Assembly: GCA_951635545.1 (NCBI GenBank)
Contig: OX620685.1
Coordinates: forward strand, 620,001-684,000
Source of the DNA: CAG-873 sp910578365
GTDB lineage: Bacteria > Bacteroidota > Bacteroidia > Bacteroidales > Muribaculaceae
Direction of reading: 5' to 3'
DNA: 64,000 nt
Shown: positions 45,749 to 54,862 of the stretch, one piece after another
Position numbering within the stretch: the stretch's first letter is position 1
Layout of the letters: every line of letters starts with the position of its first letter
The notes under the pieces: model-generated
What the model was told of the DNA's origin: nothing
What the model saw: only the letters and a program-made list of their open reading frames with translations
Databases searched by the model: none
Position numbers and translations under genes: made by a program

Positions 45749-46432
45749 ATGAATAATGACTTTATCTTCCGCGTGATAGGTTACGGCGCTGACGCCTCGG
45801 GTGCTATCGCGCAGTTGGCCTCACTCGACCACGACACATTCGACGGCCTCCAGGCCTGCATGGCCTGTGAATGCGACACAACCCCGGCCGACAACAACCG
45901 CATTGCCGTGATAGCAGCCGCGGGAAATTACGACGACGCAGCGGCAACTGCCGCCGAGTTCCGGCGCCGTGGCATACCCACTGTCATGCTTGCGACCGAA
46001 GCGGTTGCAAGCGAGGCCGACGCCACAGCCGTTATGCCTGCGCACGATTTTGCCCGGGCCATAACAATACTGGCCGACATGGTGTTCCGCACGGGTCCCA
46101 TCAATATAGATTTCGAAGATCTGCTAACCCTTATACAGCCCGGAGCCGACCTGCGCATGTTTGAGGCCACCGGCAGCGGCTACGACAACCCCGTTGCCAA
46201 TGCGGTGGAGGCTCTCGACTCCGAAATAGGCAGCGAAATCAAACTCTGTATAAAGGCGTTGATAATAGCTGTATACTTCAATCCCGCCACGAAATTCAAA
46301 ACTGCTCAGGCTCATGCCATATCGCAGTTCATCACCGGTCTGAACCCCGATATTGATGTCAAATGGGGGCTGGCTTACGACGATGCGCTGCCGCCCGACA
46401 CCGTACGCATCTCAGTGATTGCCCGTATGTGA
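45749..46432 (+). CDS. Small FtsZ/tubulin-like protein lacking the GTPase loop
   Basis: 227 aa. Resemblance to FtsZ is visible in order. The N-terminus FRVIGYGADASGAIAQL matches the FtsZ start but lacks the glycine-rich GGGGN. GNYDDAAATAAEFRRRGIPTV aligns with the helix after the T4 loop. PINIDFEDLLTLI (117-129) matches the FtsZ MNVDFADVRTVM region. A C-terminal domain DIDVKWGLAYDDALPPDTVR ends RISVIARM. The GGGTGTG tubulin signature is missing, replaced by VIAAAGN. It is about two-thirds the size of FtsZ. If the call is right, it cannot bind GTP normally and could modulate FtsZ. Its role is not known to me. Confidence 0.55.
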   Translation: MNNDFIFRVIGYGADASGAIAQLASLDHDTFDGLQACMACECDTTPADNNRIAVIAAAGNYDDAAATAAEFRRRGIPTVMLATEAVASEADATAVMPAHDFARAITILADMVFRTGPINIDFEDLLTLIQPGADLRMFEATGSGYDNPVANAVEALDSEIGSEIKLCIKALIIAVYFNPATKFKTAQAHAISQFITGLNPDIDVKWGLAYDDALPPDTVRISVIARM

Positions 46433-46447
46433 GAAAAGCTATATACA

Positions 46448-46480
46448 AATGCCCTGCGGCTCATGGCGCCGCAGGGCATT
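46448..46480. terminator. Bidirectional terminator
   Basis: AATGCCCTGCGGC (46448-46460) pairs perfectly with GCCGCAGGGCATT (46468-46480); TTTTCT follows on the plus strand. It separates the convergent FtsZ-like and secreted-protein genes. Confidence 0.85.
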
Positions 46481-46505
46481 TTCTGTTGGATTATAGCGTG
46501 TGAAA

Positions 46506-47252
46506 TCAGATGGCAACCTTGCCGCTTTCGCATACGCCCTCTCCTTCAGCGGTGAACACGTAGATGCCTGCAGGCAGTTCATCGGCGCTGAGGAAGCCGC
46601 TGCCGCTGAGGGTGTACTTGGCGCAAACCACACCTGCGGTGTTGTAGAGTGTCACTACGGCCTCAGAGGGGAGATTGTAGCTGAAACCGCCCTGTGCTGT
46701 ACGGAAGTATTTGTTGTTTTCGATTACGCTCACACCGGCTTTGCCTCCGTACATAAGCACGGTAAGCGATTTGTTATATTTTTCCGGCTCGAATATGTCG
46801 GCAATAGTAAGTTCCACCTTGATATTCTTCATCTCTTCCTTCATGGCATCCAGGTCCTCGGTATAATCCAGATACTCGAGATCAAGGTTAACGGTGAGTC
46901 CGTCAGGCTCTATAAAGTCGATTCGCTTTGTTATGTCAGTGCCGGAAGTACATTCACCACCTGCACAGCACTGTACTTTATGGCCGTTGAGCGATTTTAC
47001 GTTCAGGTCAGCTGCAAGAGCACCTTCTATCTCATCGCCCAGATCAACAGAAACCGAAATATGCGGAGCAAGCTTAATTTCATATCCGAATATCTGGTCA
47101 CCGACTGCGTCGGGAGTAACATGCAAATCACTTTCATTGCATTCAAGGGTTGTACCTTCTACAGCTTTATCATTGTAGTTGAAAGTGAAAGTCTGGGCCT
47201 GTGCTGTCGAGAATGCCAGCAGCGAGGCTAAAAGAAAGTAAAGTTTTTTCAT
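46506..47252 (-). CDS. Secreted protein with T9SS-like C-terminal domain, function unknown
   Basis: 248 aa with signal peptide (MKKLYFLLASLLAFSTAQAQ). A beta-rich body contains a Cys pair and a further Cys (QCCAGGEC, about 94-101). The last 75 residues have the sorting-domain pattern SEAVVTLYNTAGVVCAKYTL, ELPAGIYVFTAEGEG, ending SGKVAI, typical of T9SS type-A tails. It lies downstream of the omp28 gene and may be an independent transcript, since a hairpin stands between them. Confidence 0.7.
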   Translation of the reverse strand: MKKLYFLLASLLAFSTAQAQTFTFNYNDKAVEGTTLECNESDLHVTPDAVGDQIFGYEIKLAPHISVSVDLGDEIEGALAADLNVKSLNGHKVQCCAGGECTSGTDITKRIDFIEPDGLTVNLDLEYLDYTEDLDAMKEEMKNIKVELTIADIFEPEKYNKSLTVLMYGGKAGVSVIENNKYFRTAQGGFSYNLPSEAVVTLYNTAGVVCAKYTLSGSGFLSADELPAGIYVFTAEGEGVCESGKVAI

Positions 47253-47290
47253 TATGTTATTTGTTGGATTATTTTTTACTATTTATCGGT

Positions 47291-47325
47291 GTATGCAGAA
47301 CCCCGGACTGCGGGGTTCTGCATAC
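47291..47325. terminator. Perfect hairpin after the omp28 gene
   Basis: GTATGCAGAACCCCG pairs with CGGGGTTCTGCATAC over 15 bp around a 5-nt loop. No U-tract; probable terminator of the tlpA-DUF6029-omp28 operon. Confidence 0.65.
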
Positions 47326-47344
47326 ACACGGTTTACCGGTTAAA

Positions 47345-48190
47345 TCAATTATCAATATTCAGCTTACACTCGGCGGCCTGCTGTACTCCGGCTCCGTCGC
47401 TGATGAAACCGACAATAGAGATATTGGCGGGATTCCAGCGTTCGCTATCGTTGTAGCGCAAATCAACGCTGTGGCTGAGTTCGCGGCGCATGCCTTGTTC
47501 AAGAGTGATTTCCTCACCCCAGGTGCCGTTGACCGAAGTACGGAACACATGGTTGTGAACGTAATCGTTCTGATTGCCGCTTTCGCCACGCTGACGTCCA
47601 ACCAGGTTGCTTTCAACCACCCAAAGTGTGTATTTGCCACTGAAGTTGGAAGAAGCCAGGAGGTCGCTGTTAATCAGAATTTTTCCATCCACCAGCTGTG
47701 CCTCTATCTCGATTTTGGCAGCAGGATCTTTGCTGAGCTGGCTGCGAATTGATGCGCTCCACTGGTCGGGGTCAACCGCCGGGCCACCGTCGACAGTGCC
47801 CATGGGCCAATGAGCTACGCTTGCAGCGTTGTTATACTCGTCGCCTTCGTCGGTCTTCAGGCCCAACGAAGCGGCCTGATAGCCATCATCGGTAAAACGG
47901 GTACGGCTTACCGGTATGGCCAGGTCGCCGGCATGTACACTCACACATATCAGGTTTGTGCCATACTGCTCCATCAGCAGTTCCATGATTTCATGGGCTG
48001 AGGGACAGTTGATACAATTCTGGCCGGTAAAGTCCTGCAACAGAACAACACGTTCCACATCATCCATCTCGGGGAGCGGTACGTAGCGGTCGTACTCGCC
48101 CACACTGTCACAGGCCGAGAAAGCCAGTGCTGCAAATGCCGGAACAATCAGTTTGCCGAAAAATCGGCTGATGTTTGCAAAGTTTTTCAT
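47345..48190 (-). CDS. Omp28-related outer-membrane lipoprotein
   Basis: 281 aa with lipobox FSAC (Cys27). A thioredoxin-like motif GQNCINCPSAHE (about 55-66), followed by ICVSVHAGDLAIP and a long beta-rich domain, are the hallmarks of the Porphyromonas Omp28 family. Redox activity is possible through CxxC. It follows the DUF6029 gene by 16 bp, a common partnership in Bacteroidetes. Confidence 0.85.
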   Translation of the reverse strand: MKNFANISRFFGKLIVPAFAALAFSACDSVGEYDRYVPLPEMDDVERVVLLQDFTGQNCINCPSAHEIMELLMEQYGTNLICVSVHAGDLAIPVSRTRFTDDGYQAASLGLKTDEGDEYNNAASVAHWPMGTVDGGPAVDPDQWSASIRSQLSKDPAAKIEIEAQLVDGKILINSDLLASSNFSGKYTLWVVESNLVGRQRGESGNQNDYVHNHVFRTSVNGTWGEEITLEQGMRRELSHSVDLRYNDSERWNPANISIVGFISDGAGVQQAAECKLNIDN

Positions 48191-48206
48191 AAATCAATTG
48201 TGTATT

Positions 48207-49946
48207 CTAAAAGTTATAGGTATAGGCAATACGGAAGCCTCTGGTCTTGGGCACAAAGCGGCATACACCGCCCGAGCAGTCGAAGCCGGCGGGTGTGCGG
48301 CCATAGCTGAGCATCAGACGGTTTGCCTTATAATTGCCGGCCACGCTTGCCATATAGTAATGTGTGCCGTTGCCGCCGCAGTTCCACTGGTCGCTGACAG
48401 TGAACATCAGGTAGGGAGCCACCGACAGTTCAAGCAGGCCGTAGGCCCAGTCTTTGTATGCCTGGTGGGTGGTGAGGTACTGCAGTTCGGTGCGCAGAGT
48501 AAAGCGCTTATCGAACTTGTACTTGCCGTCGAGCACAAATATATTGGCCTTTACGTCGCCGTGCCAGTCTTCGAGGGTAACGTCGAAGTTGTACTGGTTC
48601 ATGTACATGAAAGCGAGCTGGAAGTCGCGGGTAAATTTCTTTTCAATCTGCACGTTGATGTCGCGGTAATACTGCTTGCCGAAACCAAAGAACTTCGAAC
48701 CGGCGCCGTCAGTACCCCAGGTAGAGCCGTTAATACCCTGTGGGGTCGGACCTTTGTCGAGTCCGCGGATATAGCTCAGGTTCACTTTCACCTTGGTGCC
48801 GTATTTGCCGCCTATGGCAGTCTTGCGCTTGAAATTATAAGCGAAAGCAGCCTGGAAGGCCCACTCTCCGTTTGCGGTCTGAGTGGCGTAGGGATATTTG
48901 GCAGCCAGGGCATAGGTGTGCTGATAGGCGAAAGCCGGCATATTGTTAATCATGCCTGCCAGGTCGCTGCGGAAGCGCTGAGAACGGAAGGACATGTTGT
49001 CGCTGCGCTTCACCTTAAGCAGGGCGCTCAGGCCGGTCTTGGTGTAAGTACCGGTAAGCATCAGGGCCGAGCCGTTGCGGTAAATGTAGCCGTTGTCGAA
49101 CGAGGGGTCCTGGCTCTTCCAGGCATATTCGGCGTCAACGCCCCAGGCGTTGCGCTGCAGATGAGTGCGGAAGTCGAAAGCGCTTACGTAGCGGGGCACG
49201 TTCAGACGGTAGGCTGTACCGGGCACTTCGGGGGGCGAAAGCAGCGAATAGCCTTCGTGCTTGAGTACGTAGCTGCCGCCGACAGTCCAGTTGAAGTTGC
49301 GGTCTTTCATCGCCTGTGAGTATTCGCTGATGTCAAACTCCAGGTTGGCGCCGTAAACCTGGTCGGAGGTGCGGGTTTCGCCTTCGGGCTCGTTGCTGTC
49401 GAAACCTTCCATCGATTTGCCCCAGTACCAGTAGGTGCGTTGTGTGCCGCCGAGCAGTGTCAGCCGCATACCGGGAAGAGTGTTGATTTTCAGACGGGCG
49501 CCGCGCAGGCTGTTGTCAACGCCGAGGCTGCGCTCTTCGTATGTGCGCAGTATGAATCCGCTGCCGAACTGGTCGTAGAAGTCGCCCACGGTCAGTTCCA
49601 CTCCTTTATATTTACCTTTGGCGTACACATTCGGTATGCCGTAGCCGCCGAAGCCGGGGTCAAAGCCGGGCAAGGGAAATTTCATGTATTCAAAGCGTAT
49701 GCCGGCGTCGACATAGCGGCTAATCATATTCAGATCGGCATAGGTGTTGAACAGGATTTTGTGCTTGTCGGGCTTGAGGCCTATCTCTTCGTCGGCTTCA
49801 GGGAAGAGTACGTCGGCCTGGACACTGCCGTGTAGGGCAAAGTCTGAGCTTTTTTTCTGCTTGGGCTGCTCCTGGGCGTTAGCGCCCATGCAGGCAACGG
49901 CCGCAACAGATGCGGCCATCAGCAAGCGTAGCGAATGTGTTGCCAT
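48207..49946 (-). CDS. DUF6029 outer-membrane beta-barrel protein
   Basis: 579 aa with signal peptide ending GANAQ. It has alternating amphipathic strands and many aromatic turns (GDFYDQFGSGFILRTYEERS, LRTELQYLTTHQAYKDW). It ends IAYTYNF, an aromatic C-terminus typical of barrels recognised by Bam. The sequence fits DUF6029, whose role is unknown. Middle gene of the tlpA-DUF6029-omp28 operon, suggesting a joint envelope or redox function. Confidence 0.8.
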   Translation of the reverse strand: MATHSLRLLMAASVAAVACMGANAQEQPKQKKSSDFALHGSVQADVLFPEADEEIGLKPDKHKILFNTYADLNMISRYVDAGIRFEYMKFPLPGFDPGFGGYGIPNVYAKGKYKGVELTVGDFYDQFGSGFILRTYEERSLGVDNSLRGARLKINTLPGMRLTLLGGTQRTYWYWGKSMEGFDSNEPEGETRTSDQVYGANLEFDISEYSQAMKDRNFNWTVGGSYVLKHEGYSLLSPPEVPGTAYRLNVPRYVSAFDFRTHLQRNAWGVDAEYAWKSQDPSFDNGYIYRNGSALMLTGTYTKTGLSALLKVKRSDNMSFRSQRFRSDLAGMINNMPAFAYQHTYALAAKYPYATQTANGEWAFQAAFAYNFKRKTAIGGKYGTKVKVNLSYIRGLDKGPTPQGINGSTWGTDGAGSKFFGFGKQYYRDINVQIEKKFTRDFQLAFMYMNQYNFDVTLEDWHGDVKANIFVLDGKYKFDKRFTLRTELQYLTTHQAYKDWAYGLLELSVAPYLMFTVSDQWNCGGNGTHYYMASVAGNYKANRLMLSYGRTPAGFDCSGGVCRFVPKTRGFRIAYTYNF

Positions 49947-49961
49947 GCGTGGTGTGGTATG

Positions 49962-50456
49962 TTATTCTGAGATTGAGCGGATTTTTTCTATTATTTCGTG
50001 TTCACCGCCTTCGGTATAGCCCGAGTGCGACATTATCAGGTTGCCCTGGCCGTCGAATACGAGTACATGGGGGATGTTCTGGATACCGAAAGCGCGCTTG
50101 AAGTCTTCGTTGCTGTCAAGCAACACGTCGTACTCCCAGCCTTCAGCGGCTACAAGTGCCTTGACTTCGGGGGTATCCTGGGCATCGTCGACGCTTACAG
50201 CAATGAGTTTCATGCCGGTTTCGTCCTGCCAGTCGGGATATACGTCGGCGATAGCTTTGAGCTCGCGCTGACATGGCTTGCACCATGTGGCGAAAAAGCT
50301 GATTACAAACGGATTACCGTCATTACTCAGAGTGGCGGTATCGACAGTTTTGCCGTTAAGGTCTTTGAGCTGCACACCGGGCAGCTGAGCTGTTGCTCCA
50401 AAGGCGCAGCATATCAGCAGCGCAAGTACGGAGAGTGATTTGAAAAGCTTATTCAT
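49962..50456 (-). CDS. TlpA-like periplasmic thiol:disulfide oxidoreductase
   Basis: 164 aa from ATG 50454-50456, which gives a signal peptide (MNKLFKSLSVLALLICCAFG); the longer upstream frame has no signal and overlaps the promoter leader. The redox motif is FFATWCKPC (Cys59, Cys62). NIPHVLVFDGQGN is the cis-Pro region. It likely reduces substrates in the periplasm, perhaps the CxxC of the Omp28-like protein two genes on. Confidence 0.92.
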   Translation of the reverse strand: MNKLFKSLSVLALLICCAFGATAQLPGVQLKDLNGKTVDTATLSNDGNPFVISFFATWCKPCQRELKAIADVYPDWQDETGMKLIAVSVDDAQDTPEVKALVAAEGWEYDVLLDSNEDFKRAFGIQNIPHVLVFDGQGNLIMSHSGYTEGGEHEIIEKIRSISE

Positions 50457-50550
50457 AAGCGCAGTCTGTGATAGTTGGTTTCCAACGCGGTCGAAGCCGC
50501 GGACGGATATGGTTTGGTTACACAAAAACCTGATTTAGGGTTTAGATGCC

Positions 50551-50582
50551 CAAAGTTACACTTTTTTTAATATGTGTGCAAA
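50551..50582 (-). promoter_or_regulatory. Promoter of the tlpA-DUF6029-omp28 operon
   Basis: TTTG (50579-50582), 20 bp, TAACTTTG (50551-50558) on the minus strand. The leader to the tlpA ATG is about 90 nt. Confidence 0.7.
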
Positions 50583-50610
50583 AAAAAAGCTCCTTTCAGA
50601 GCTTTTTTTT
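50581..50610. terminator. Bidirectional terminator after the muramidase gene
   Basis: Eight A, GCTC, ctttca, GAGC, eight T. The stem extends through the A/T runs. It overlaps the -33 box of the tlpA promoter by two bases. Confidence 0.8.
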
Positions 50611-50664
50611 CACTTTTTTTGGTATGTCTGCCCCGTGGAAGCGCATCATTGTTAATGCCGGAGG

Positions 50665-51453
50665 CTATTTTTTATGTGCGGCATAGGCTTTTGCCAATCG
50701 GGTGTGATAGCCGCGCGAGGCATAGCTCGGACCGTTGTATCCGGCGGCGAATTTGCGCCAGTTTTTGGCTTTGAGCGACGACAACAGCCCGCTGTTGACT
50801 ATAAATTCGGCAAAGAGTTCCAGCTGGTCGCGCTCCGAGCGACTCATCAGGCGCACGAATTCCTCAGGCGAGGCAGCGCCGCACTTTTTCCAGTTGAAGC
50901 CGCCTATCTGAAACATGCCCCAGAAGGTGCCCTGAATTGCCGTGAGCGAGTCGATTTCCATGGCAGCGTCGAGCCGTGCCTGCTGGGCCGCCTGCTGGCT
51001 GCCGTACCGGCGGGCGTCGGGCCTCGCAAACACCACAGCATGGCTACGGCCGTATTTGCCAAGCCCCACTTTGTTGCGCTTAGCCATGCGCCGGAACACA
51101 GTGAGGTCGAAGTTTATCACCGGCTTGCCTTCATCCCAGAAGCCCTGATGGGCCTTGCCGGCCTCGATTTCGACCACCGCCTTTATGGCAGCGACCTCCA
51201 CACCGAGTTCGGCCGCCACTTCCTCATAGTCGCGTTCGGTAAGAATACCACGGCGCTCTTCGGGCGGGGTCCAGAACCATACGGTATCGCCTTCGGCTAT
51301 TACATAATCGCGTCCGTTGCCGCAAAGTCCGGGTGGCAAATCGTCGACAGGCAGGAGAGTCGCCACCTCGTCGGCACCTATGGCACCGGCCGAGATGGCG
51401 ACTGCAGCCGTCAGTGCGCTTACAAGCGCTGGTAGCTGGCGCATGGGCGCCAT
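50665..51453 (-). CDS. Secreted N-acetylmuramidase (DUF3380-type)
   Basis: 262 aa with a signal peptide (LVSALTAAVAISAGAIGAD). The catalytic domain begins at about residue 78. IKAVVEIEAGKAHQGFWDEGKP has the catalytic Glu, VINFDLTVFRR follows, then GTFWGMFQIGGFNWKKCG and the closing NGPSYASRGYHTRLAKAY, all like phage-type muramidases. It likely cleaves peptidoglycan in the periplasm. Starts inside the pepD stop (TAATG). Confidence 0.85.
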   Translation of the reverse strand: MAPMRQLPALVSALTAAVAISAGAIGADEVATLLPVDDLPPGLCGNGRDYVIAEGDTVWFWTPPEERRGILTERDYEEVAAELGVEVAAIKAVVEIEAGKAHQGFWDEGKPVINFDLTVFRRMAKRNKVGLGKYGRSHAVVFARPDARRYGSQQAAQQARLDAAMEIDSLTAIQGTFWGMFQIGGFNWKKCGAASPEEFVRLMSRSERDQLELFAEFIVNSGLLSSLKAKNWRKFAAGYNGPSYASRGYHTRLAKAYAAHKK

Positions 51454-52910
51454 TATTTCAGGTCGGCCACCTTCTCGAGTATGCGGCGGAGCTGACCCCA
51501 GAAGCGTTCTACAGCAGGAATATGCATGCGCTCACCGGGCGAATGCACATCGCGCAGTGTAGGACCGAACGACACCATGTCGAGGTGCGGATACTTCTCC
51601 AGGAACAAACCGCATTCCAGACCGGCATGGATAGCCTTGATGGCCGGCTTAACGCCGTAAAGCTCCTCATATGCCTCCGAGGCCACGTGCATGATGGTGG
51701 AGTTCATGTTCGGAGCCCAGCCGGGATAGCCGTCGCCGTGTGTTACCTTGGCGCCGGCCATAGTGAACAGGGCCTCAACCTGGTTGGCTATATCCCACTT
51801 GCGCGACTCAACCGACGAACGCTGGCTGGTGGTAACCAGAATCTGATTGTCGGGCTGCATCTTCACCGAAGCAAGGTTTGTGGAGGTTTCAACCAGACCC
51901 TCGAGGGCACGGCTCATCGAAACCACACCGTGAGGCGCGCTGTACAAAGCCTCAATCAGACGACGGGTGGTGTTGCTGTCGACAGCAAAGTCCGGACGGT
52001 CGACACTCTCCAGCTCCAGTTCCAGACCCGGCTCGATATCGCTGTATTCGCCTTCTACATCGGCCACATAATTATTAAAGGCCACACGTACCTGCTCCTT
52101 GTTGGAAGCATGTACACCGAATACGGCGTGGGCAGCACGCGGAATAGCATTACGCAGGTTGCCGCCGTCGATTTCGCACAGACTCAGTTCGTGGGTCTGC
52201 ATCAGAGTCCACAGGAAGCGGGCCACAAGCTTGTTGGCATTGGCGCGGCCAAGATGGATGTCGCCACCGGAGTGACCACCCAGACCCTTGCTGACATCGA
52301 ACTTAAAATAATGGAAGTCGGTAGGAGCCATCGAACGGTCATAGTGGAAAGTACAGGTAGTGTCGACACCGCCGGCGCAGCCCACAAAGAGTTCAGCATC
52401 GTCCTCCGAGTCGAGGTTCAGCAGCATAGTGCCGCTAATCATGCCCTCACCCAGATTGTTGGCACCGGTCAGACCTGTTTCCTCATCGACAGTAAACAGA
52501 GCCTCCAGCGGACCGTGTACCAGCTTGTCGTCAATCAGCGCGGCAAGCGCGGCAGCCATGCCGATGCCGTTGTCGGCGCCGAGAGTGGTGCCGTCGGCGC
52601 GCAGCCACTCACCGTCAACTATAGTAGTGATAGGCTGATTCTCGAAATCAAAATTCTTGTCGTTCGACTCGCACACCATATCCATATGCGCCTGCATAAT
52701 CACAGTAGGAGCCTGCTCGTGACCCGGAGTGGCAGCCTTGGTCATAACCACGTTGCCGATAGCGTCGGTGCGCACCTCGATACCGTGTTCGGCAGCGAAA
52801 TCGAGAAGGAACTTGCGGATTTTTTCCTCCTTCTTTGAAGGATGGGGCACCTGGCAAATACGGTCGAAAATACCGAAAACCAGAGCCGGCTGAAGGTCTT
52901 TGATAGTCAT
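51453..52910 (-). CDS. pepD: Aminoacyl-histidine dipeptidase (peptidase D)
   Basis: 485 aa M20-family metallopeptidase. Metal ligands lie in VIMQAHMDMVCE (His and Asp), LGADNGIGMA (Asp), TVDEETGLTGA (catalytic and ligand Glu), LNLDSED, and the final H in IHAGLECGLF. It cleaves Xaa-His dipeptides such as carnosine in the cytoplasm. Coupled to the muramidase gene by a one-base overlap. Confidence 0.96.
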   Translation of the reverse strand: MTIKDLQPALVFGIFDRICQVPHPSKKEEKIRKFLLDFAAEHGIEVRTDAIGNVVMTKAATPGHEQAPTVIMQAHMDMVCESNDKNFDFENQPITTIVDGEWLRADGTTLGADNGIGMAAALAALIDDKLVHGPLEALFTVDEETGLTGANNLGEGMISGTMLLNLDSEDDAELFVGCAGGVDTTCTFHYDRSMAPTDFHYFKFDVSKGLGGHSGGDIHLGRANANKLVARFLWTLMQTHELSLCEIDGGNLRNAIPRAAHAVFGVHASNKEQVRVAFNNYVADVEGEYSDIEPGLELELESVDRPDFAVDSNTTRRLIEALYSAPHGVVSMSRALEGLVETSTNLASVKMQPDNQILVTTSQRSSVESRKWDIANQVEALFTMAGAKVTHGDGYPGWAPNMNSTIMHVASEAYEELYGVKPAIKAIHAGLECGLFLEKYPHLDMVSFGPTLRDVHSPGERMHIPAVERFWGQLRRILEKVADLK

Positions 52911-53045
52911 GTCGGGATAGTAAGATTTTATGTTAAAAATGAATTAATAATCTCAGCGCGACCTCTTAACAAAGTTTGCATTATGGCAAATTATGTTAAA
53001 AAAGGCATTTTTAAGCCCTCTAAGTTACAAAATTATTCCGATATG

Positions 53046-53078
53046 TTGCAAATAATTTCACATACTTTCCTATATTTG
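53046..53078 (+). promoter_or_regulatory. Promoter for the 53099-mnmE gene run
   Basis: TTG (53046-53048), 22 bp, TATATTTG (53071-53078) on the plus strand, 20 bp before the ATG at 53099. The rest of 52911-53045 is AT-rich with nothing recognised. Confidence 0.55.
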
Positions 53079-53098
53079 CAGTCGAAAACGGTAAAACG

Positions 53099-53332
53099 AT
53101 GACAAAAACACTGCTATTAAGCATAAGCCTGCTCGGCATAGCATTCGTGCTGCTGGGCATAAAAGTGCTTTTTGTGAAAGGCGCCCGCTTCCCGTCGGGG
53201 CACGCCCACTCGTCGCCGCAGCTAAGGCAGCGAGGCGTTGCCTGCGAAGCACACAGCGCCAAATCACCAAGCAGAAATGCCATGAAAACCGACATCAAAC
53301 CAAATCAGAAAATTCACGACAATAAAGTATAA
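53099..53332 (+). CDS. Small single-pass membrane protein
   Basis: 77 aa with one N-terminal helix (LLLSISLLGIAFVLLGIKVLF) and a conserved-looking juxtamembrane GARFPSGHAHSSPQLRQRGV. I recall similar short proteins near this locus in other Bacteroidales, function unknown. The tail is basic. It has its own promoter and precedes the ompH-like gene by 9 bp. Confidence 0.65.
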   Translation: MTKTLLLSISLLGIAFVLLGIKVLFVKGARFPSGHAHSSPQLRQRGVACEAHSAKSPSRNAMKTDIKPNQKIHDNKV

Positions 53333-53341
53333 ATACATCTC

Positions 53342-53989
53342 ATGAAGAAAATCATCCTCGCCGTGCCCGCATTCGCACTCCTCATAAGCTCCCTTGCTCT
53401 AACCGGCTGCGGCGAAAACGGCAAGTCCGACAAAGACACCGCATCCAACGTACGAAAAGAAACAGCGGCACATACCGCAACCACAAACATCGCTTTCGTC
53501 AACATGGACACAGTATACAGCCAGTACACACTCGCCAAAGAACTCAACACAGAAAGCGAAAAATATGCCACCGACCACCAGCGCTGGGCAAACAACCAGC
53601 AGCAATCGCTGCAGAACTCACTCAACAAACTGCAGCAGAAAGTACAGGCCGGACAAATGACACAGGCCGCTGCCGAAGAAGAATACAACCAGATAATGCG
53701 CCGCGGACAAACACTCGACGCCGAAGGACAGCGACGCGCAACCGCAACCCAGGAACTCATCGCCGCCAACGCAAAACGAGTACAGGACTCAATACACAAC
53801 TACCTCGTTGACTTCAACGCCGAAAAGAAATTCGACGCAATACTCAGCACCGACATGACCTCGCCGGTACTCATCTACAACCCCGCACTCGACATAACCG
53901 ACCAGGTAGTAAAAGGACTCAACGCACGCTACAAAGCACCCGCAAAAGAAGAACCCAAAAACGAAGAAAAAACACCCGACAAAAAATAA
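53342..53989 (+). CDS. OmpH/Skp-family periplasmic chaperone lipoprotein
   Basis: 215 aa with lipobox LTGC (Cys23). TNIAFVNMDTVYSQYTLAKE begins the Skp core. A long coiled-coil (about 65-150, Gln/Ala rich) is followed by DAILSTDMTSPVLIYNPALDITDQVVKGLN, the closing OmpH strand. It likely holds unfolded outer-membrane proteins. Coding strand is rich in A and C and poor in T, starting the compositional block that runs into mnmE. Confidence 0.9.
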   Translation: MKKIILAVPAFALLISSLALTGCGENGKSDKDTASNVRKETAAHTATTNIAFVNMDTVYSQYTLAKELNTESEKYATDHQRWANNQQQSLQNSLNKLQQKVQAGQMTQAAAEEEYNQIMRRGQTLDAEGQRRATATQELIAANAKRVQDSIHNYLVDFNAEKKFDAILSTDMTSPVLIYNPALDITDQVVKGLNARYKAPAKEEPKNEEKTPDKK

Positions 53990-53992
53990 CGG

Positions 53993-54862
53993 ATGTCAAA
54001 ACGATACAAACACACAAGGCACCCTCGCAAAAGCCAGGGTGCCTTGATTGCTAAAATAGCACTCGCAGCTATAATACTCATTGGCCTGGCACTGTACGCA
54101 AGCCGGAACATACAGCCACAAAACGACCAAACCACAAACCGGCAGACAATGCCCGGACAGGCTCAACTGTGGAAAATAACCACACCACCCGACCTGCTCG
54201 AAATAATGGCACACTACACCGGATTCACAGTATCGTTCAACCCCGACATGCACGTGCCCAACTACGTAATCTGGGAACTCACAGCCAACGAAGCACAAGC
54301 CGACTCAGTAACACGCAGCGGAGCAAAATTCACCTGCGACTACAGCATCGAAGGATGCCCCGACACATACGACTACCGAAACAGCGGATTCGACCGCGGA
54401 CACATGTGCCCAGCCGCCGACATGAAATGGAGCCGACAGGCAATGGACGACTGCCACATAATGACCAACATAGCCCCACAGACACACAAACTAAACGGCG
54501 GGCCATGGAAGACACTCGAATCCAACTGCCGCAAATGGGCCCTCCGCGACTCAGCACTCATAATAATAAGCGGCCCCATACTCACCGACCGCCTCAGCCG
54601 GCGCATAGGCACCACAGGCGTAATAGTACCCGAACGATACTTCAAAGTAGTACTCGCCCCATACGCCAACCCGCCTCGAGGCATAGCATTCATAATGAAC
54701 AACTACGACACCACCGGAGGCGTACAACCAACCGCCACAACAATCGACGAAGTAGAAACCATAACCGGATTCGACTTCTTCGCGGCACTCCCCGACGAAA
54801 TCGAAAACCAGGTAGAATCACAATCCAACTACCAACAATGGCAACGACTCAAAACACGATAA
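53993..54862 (+). CDS. Membrane-anchored DNA/RNA non-specific endonuclease (DRGH family)
   Basis: 289 aa. One N-terminal helix (AKIALAAIILIGLALYA, about 19-36) is followed by the beta-beta-alpha metal nuclease. GFDRGHMCPAADM holds the catalytic His in DRGH (134-137). MTNIAPQTHKLNGGPWKTLE provides the Mg-binding Asn. Extracytoplasmic location is predicted, so a role in nutrient nucleic-acid degradation is likely. Overlaps mnmE by 25 bp. Confidence 0.92.
   Translation: MSKRYKHTRHPRKSQGALIAKIALAAIILIGLALYASRNIQPQNDQTTNRQTMPGQAQLWKITTPPDLLEIMAHYTGFTVSFNPDMHVPNYVIWELTANEAQADSVTRSGAKFTCDYSIEGCPDTYDYRNSGFDRGHMCPAADMKWSRQAMDDCHIMTNIAPQTHKLNGGPWKTLESNCRKWALRDSALIIISGPILTDRLSRRIGTTGVIVPERYFKVVLAPYANPPRGIAFIMNNYDTTGGVQPTATTIDEVETITGFDFFAALPDEIENQVESQSNYQQWQRLKTR

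Noticed and set aside
54169..54837. Upstream extension of the mnmE frame by 223 codons
   Set aside because: It is the Arg/His-rich shadow frame of the endonuclease gene, produced by the T-poor composition. The normal MnmE start is at 54838.
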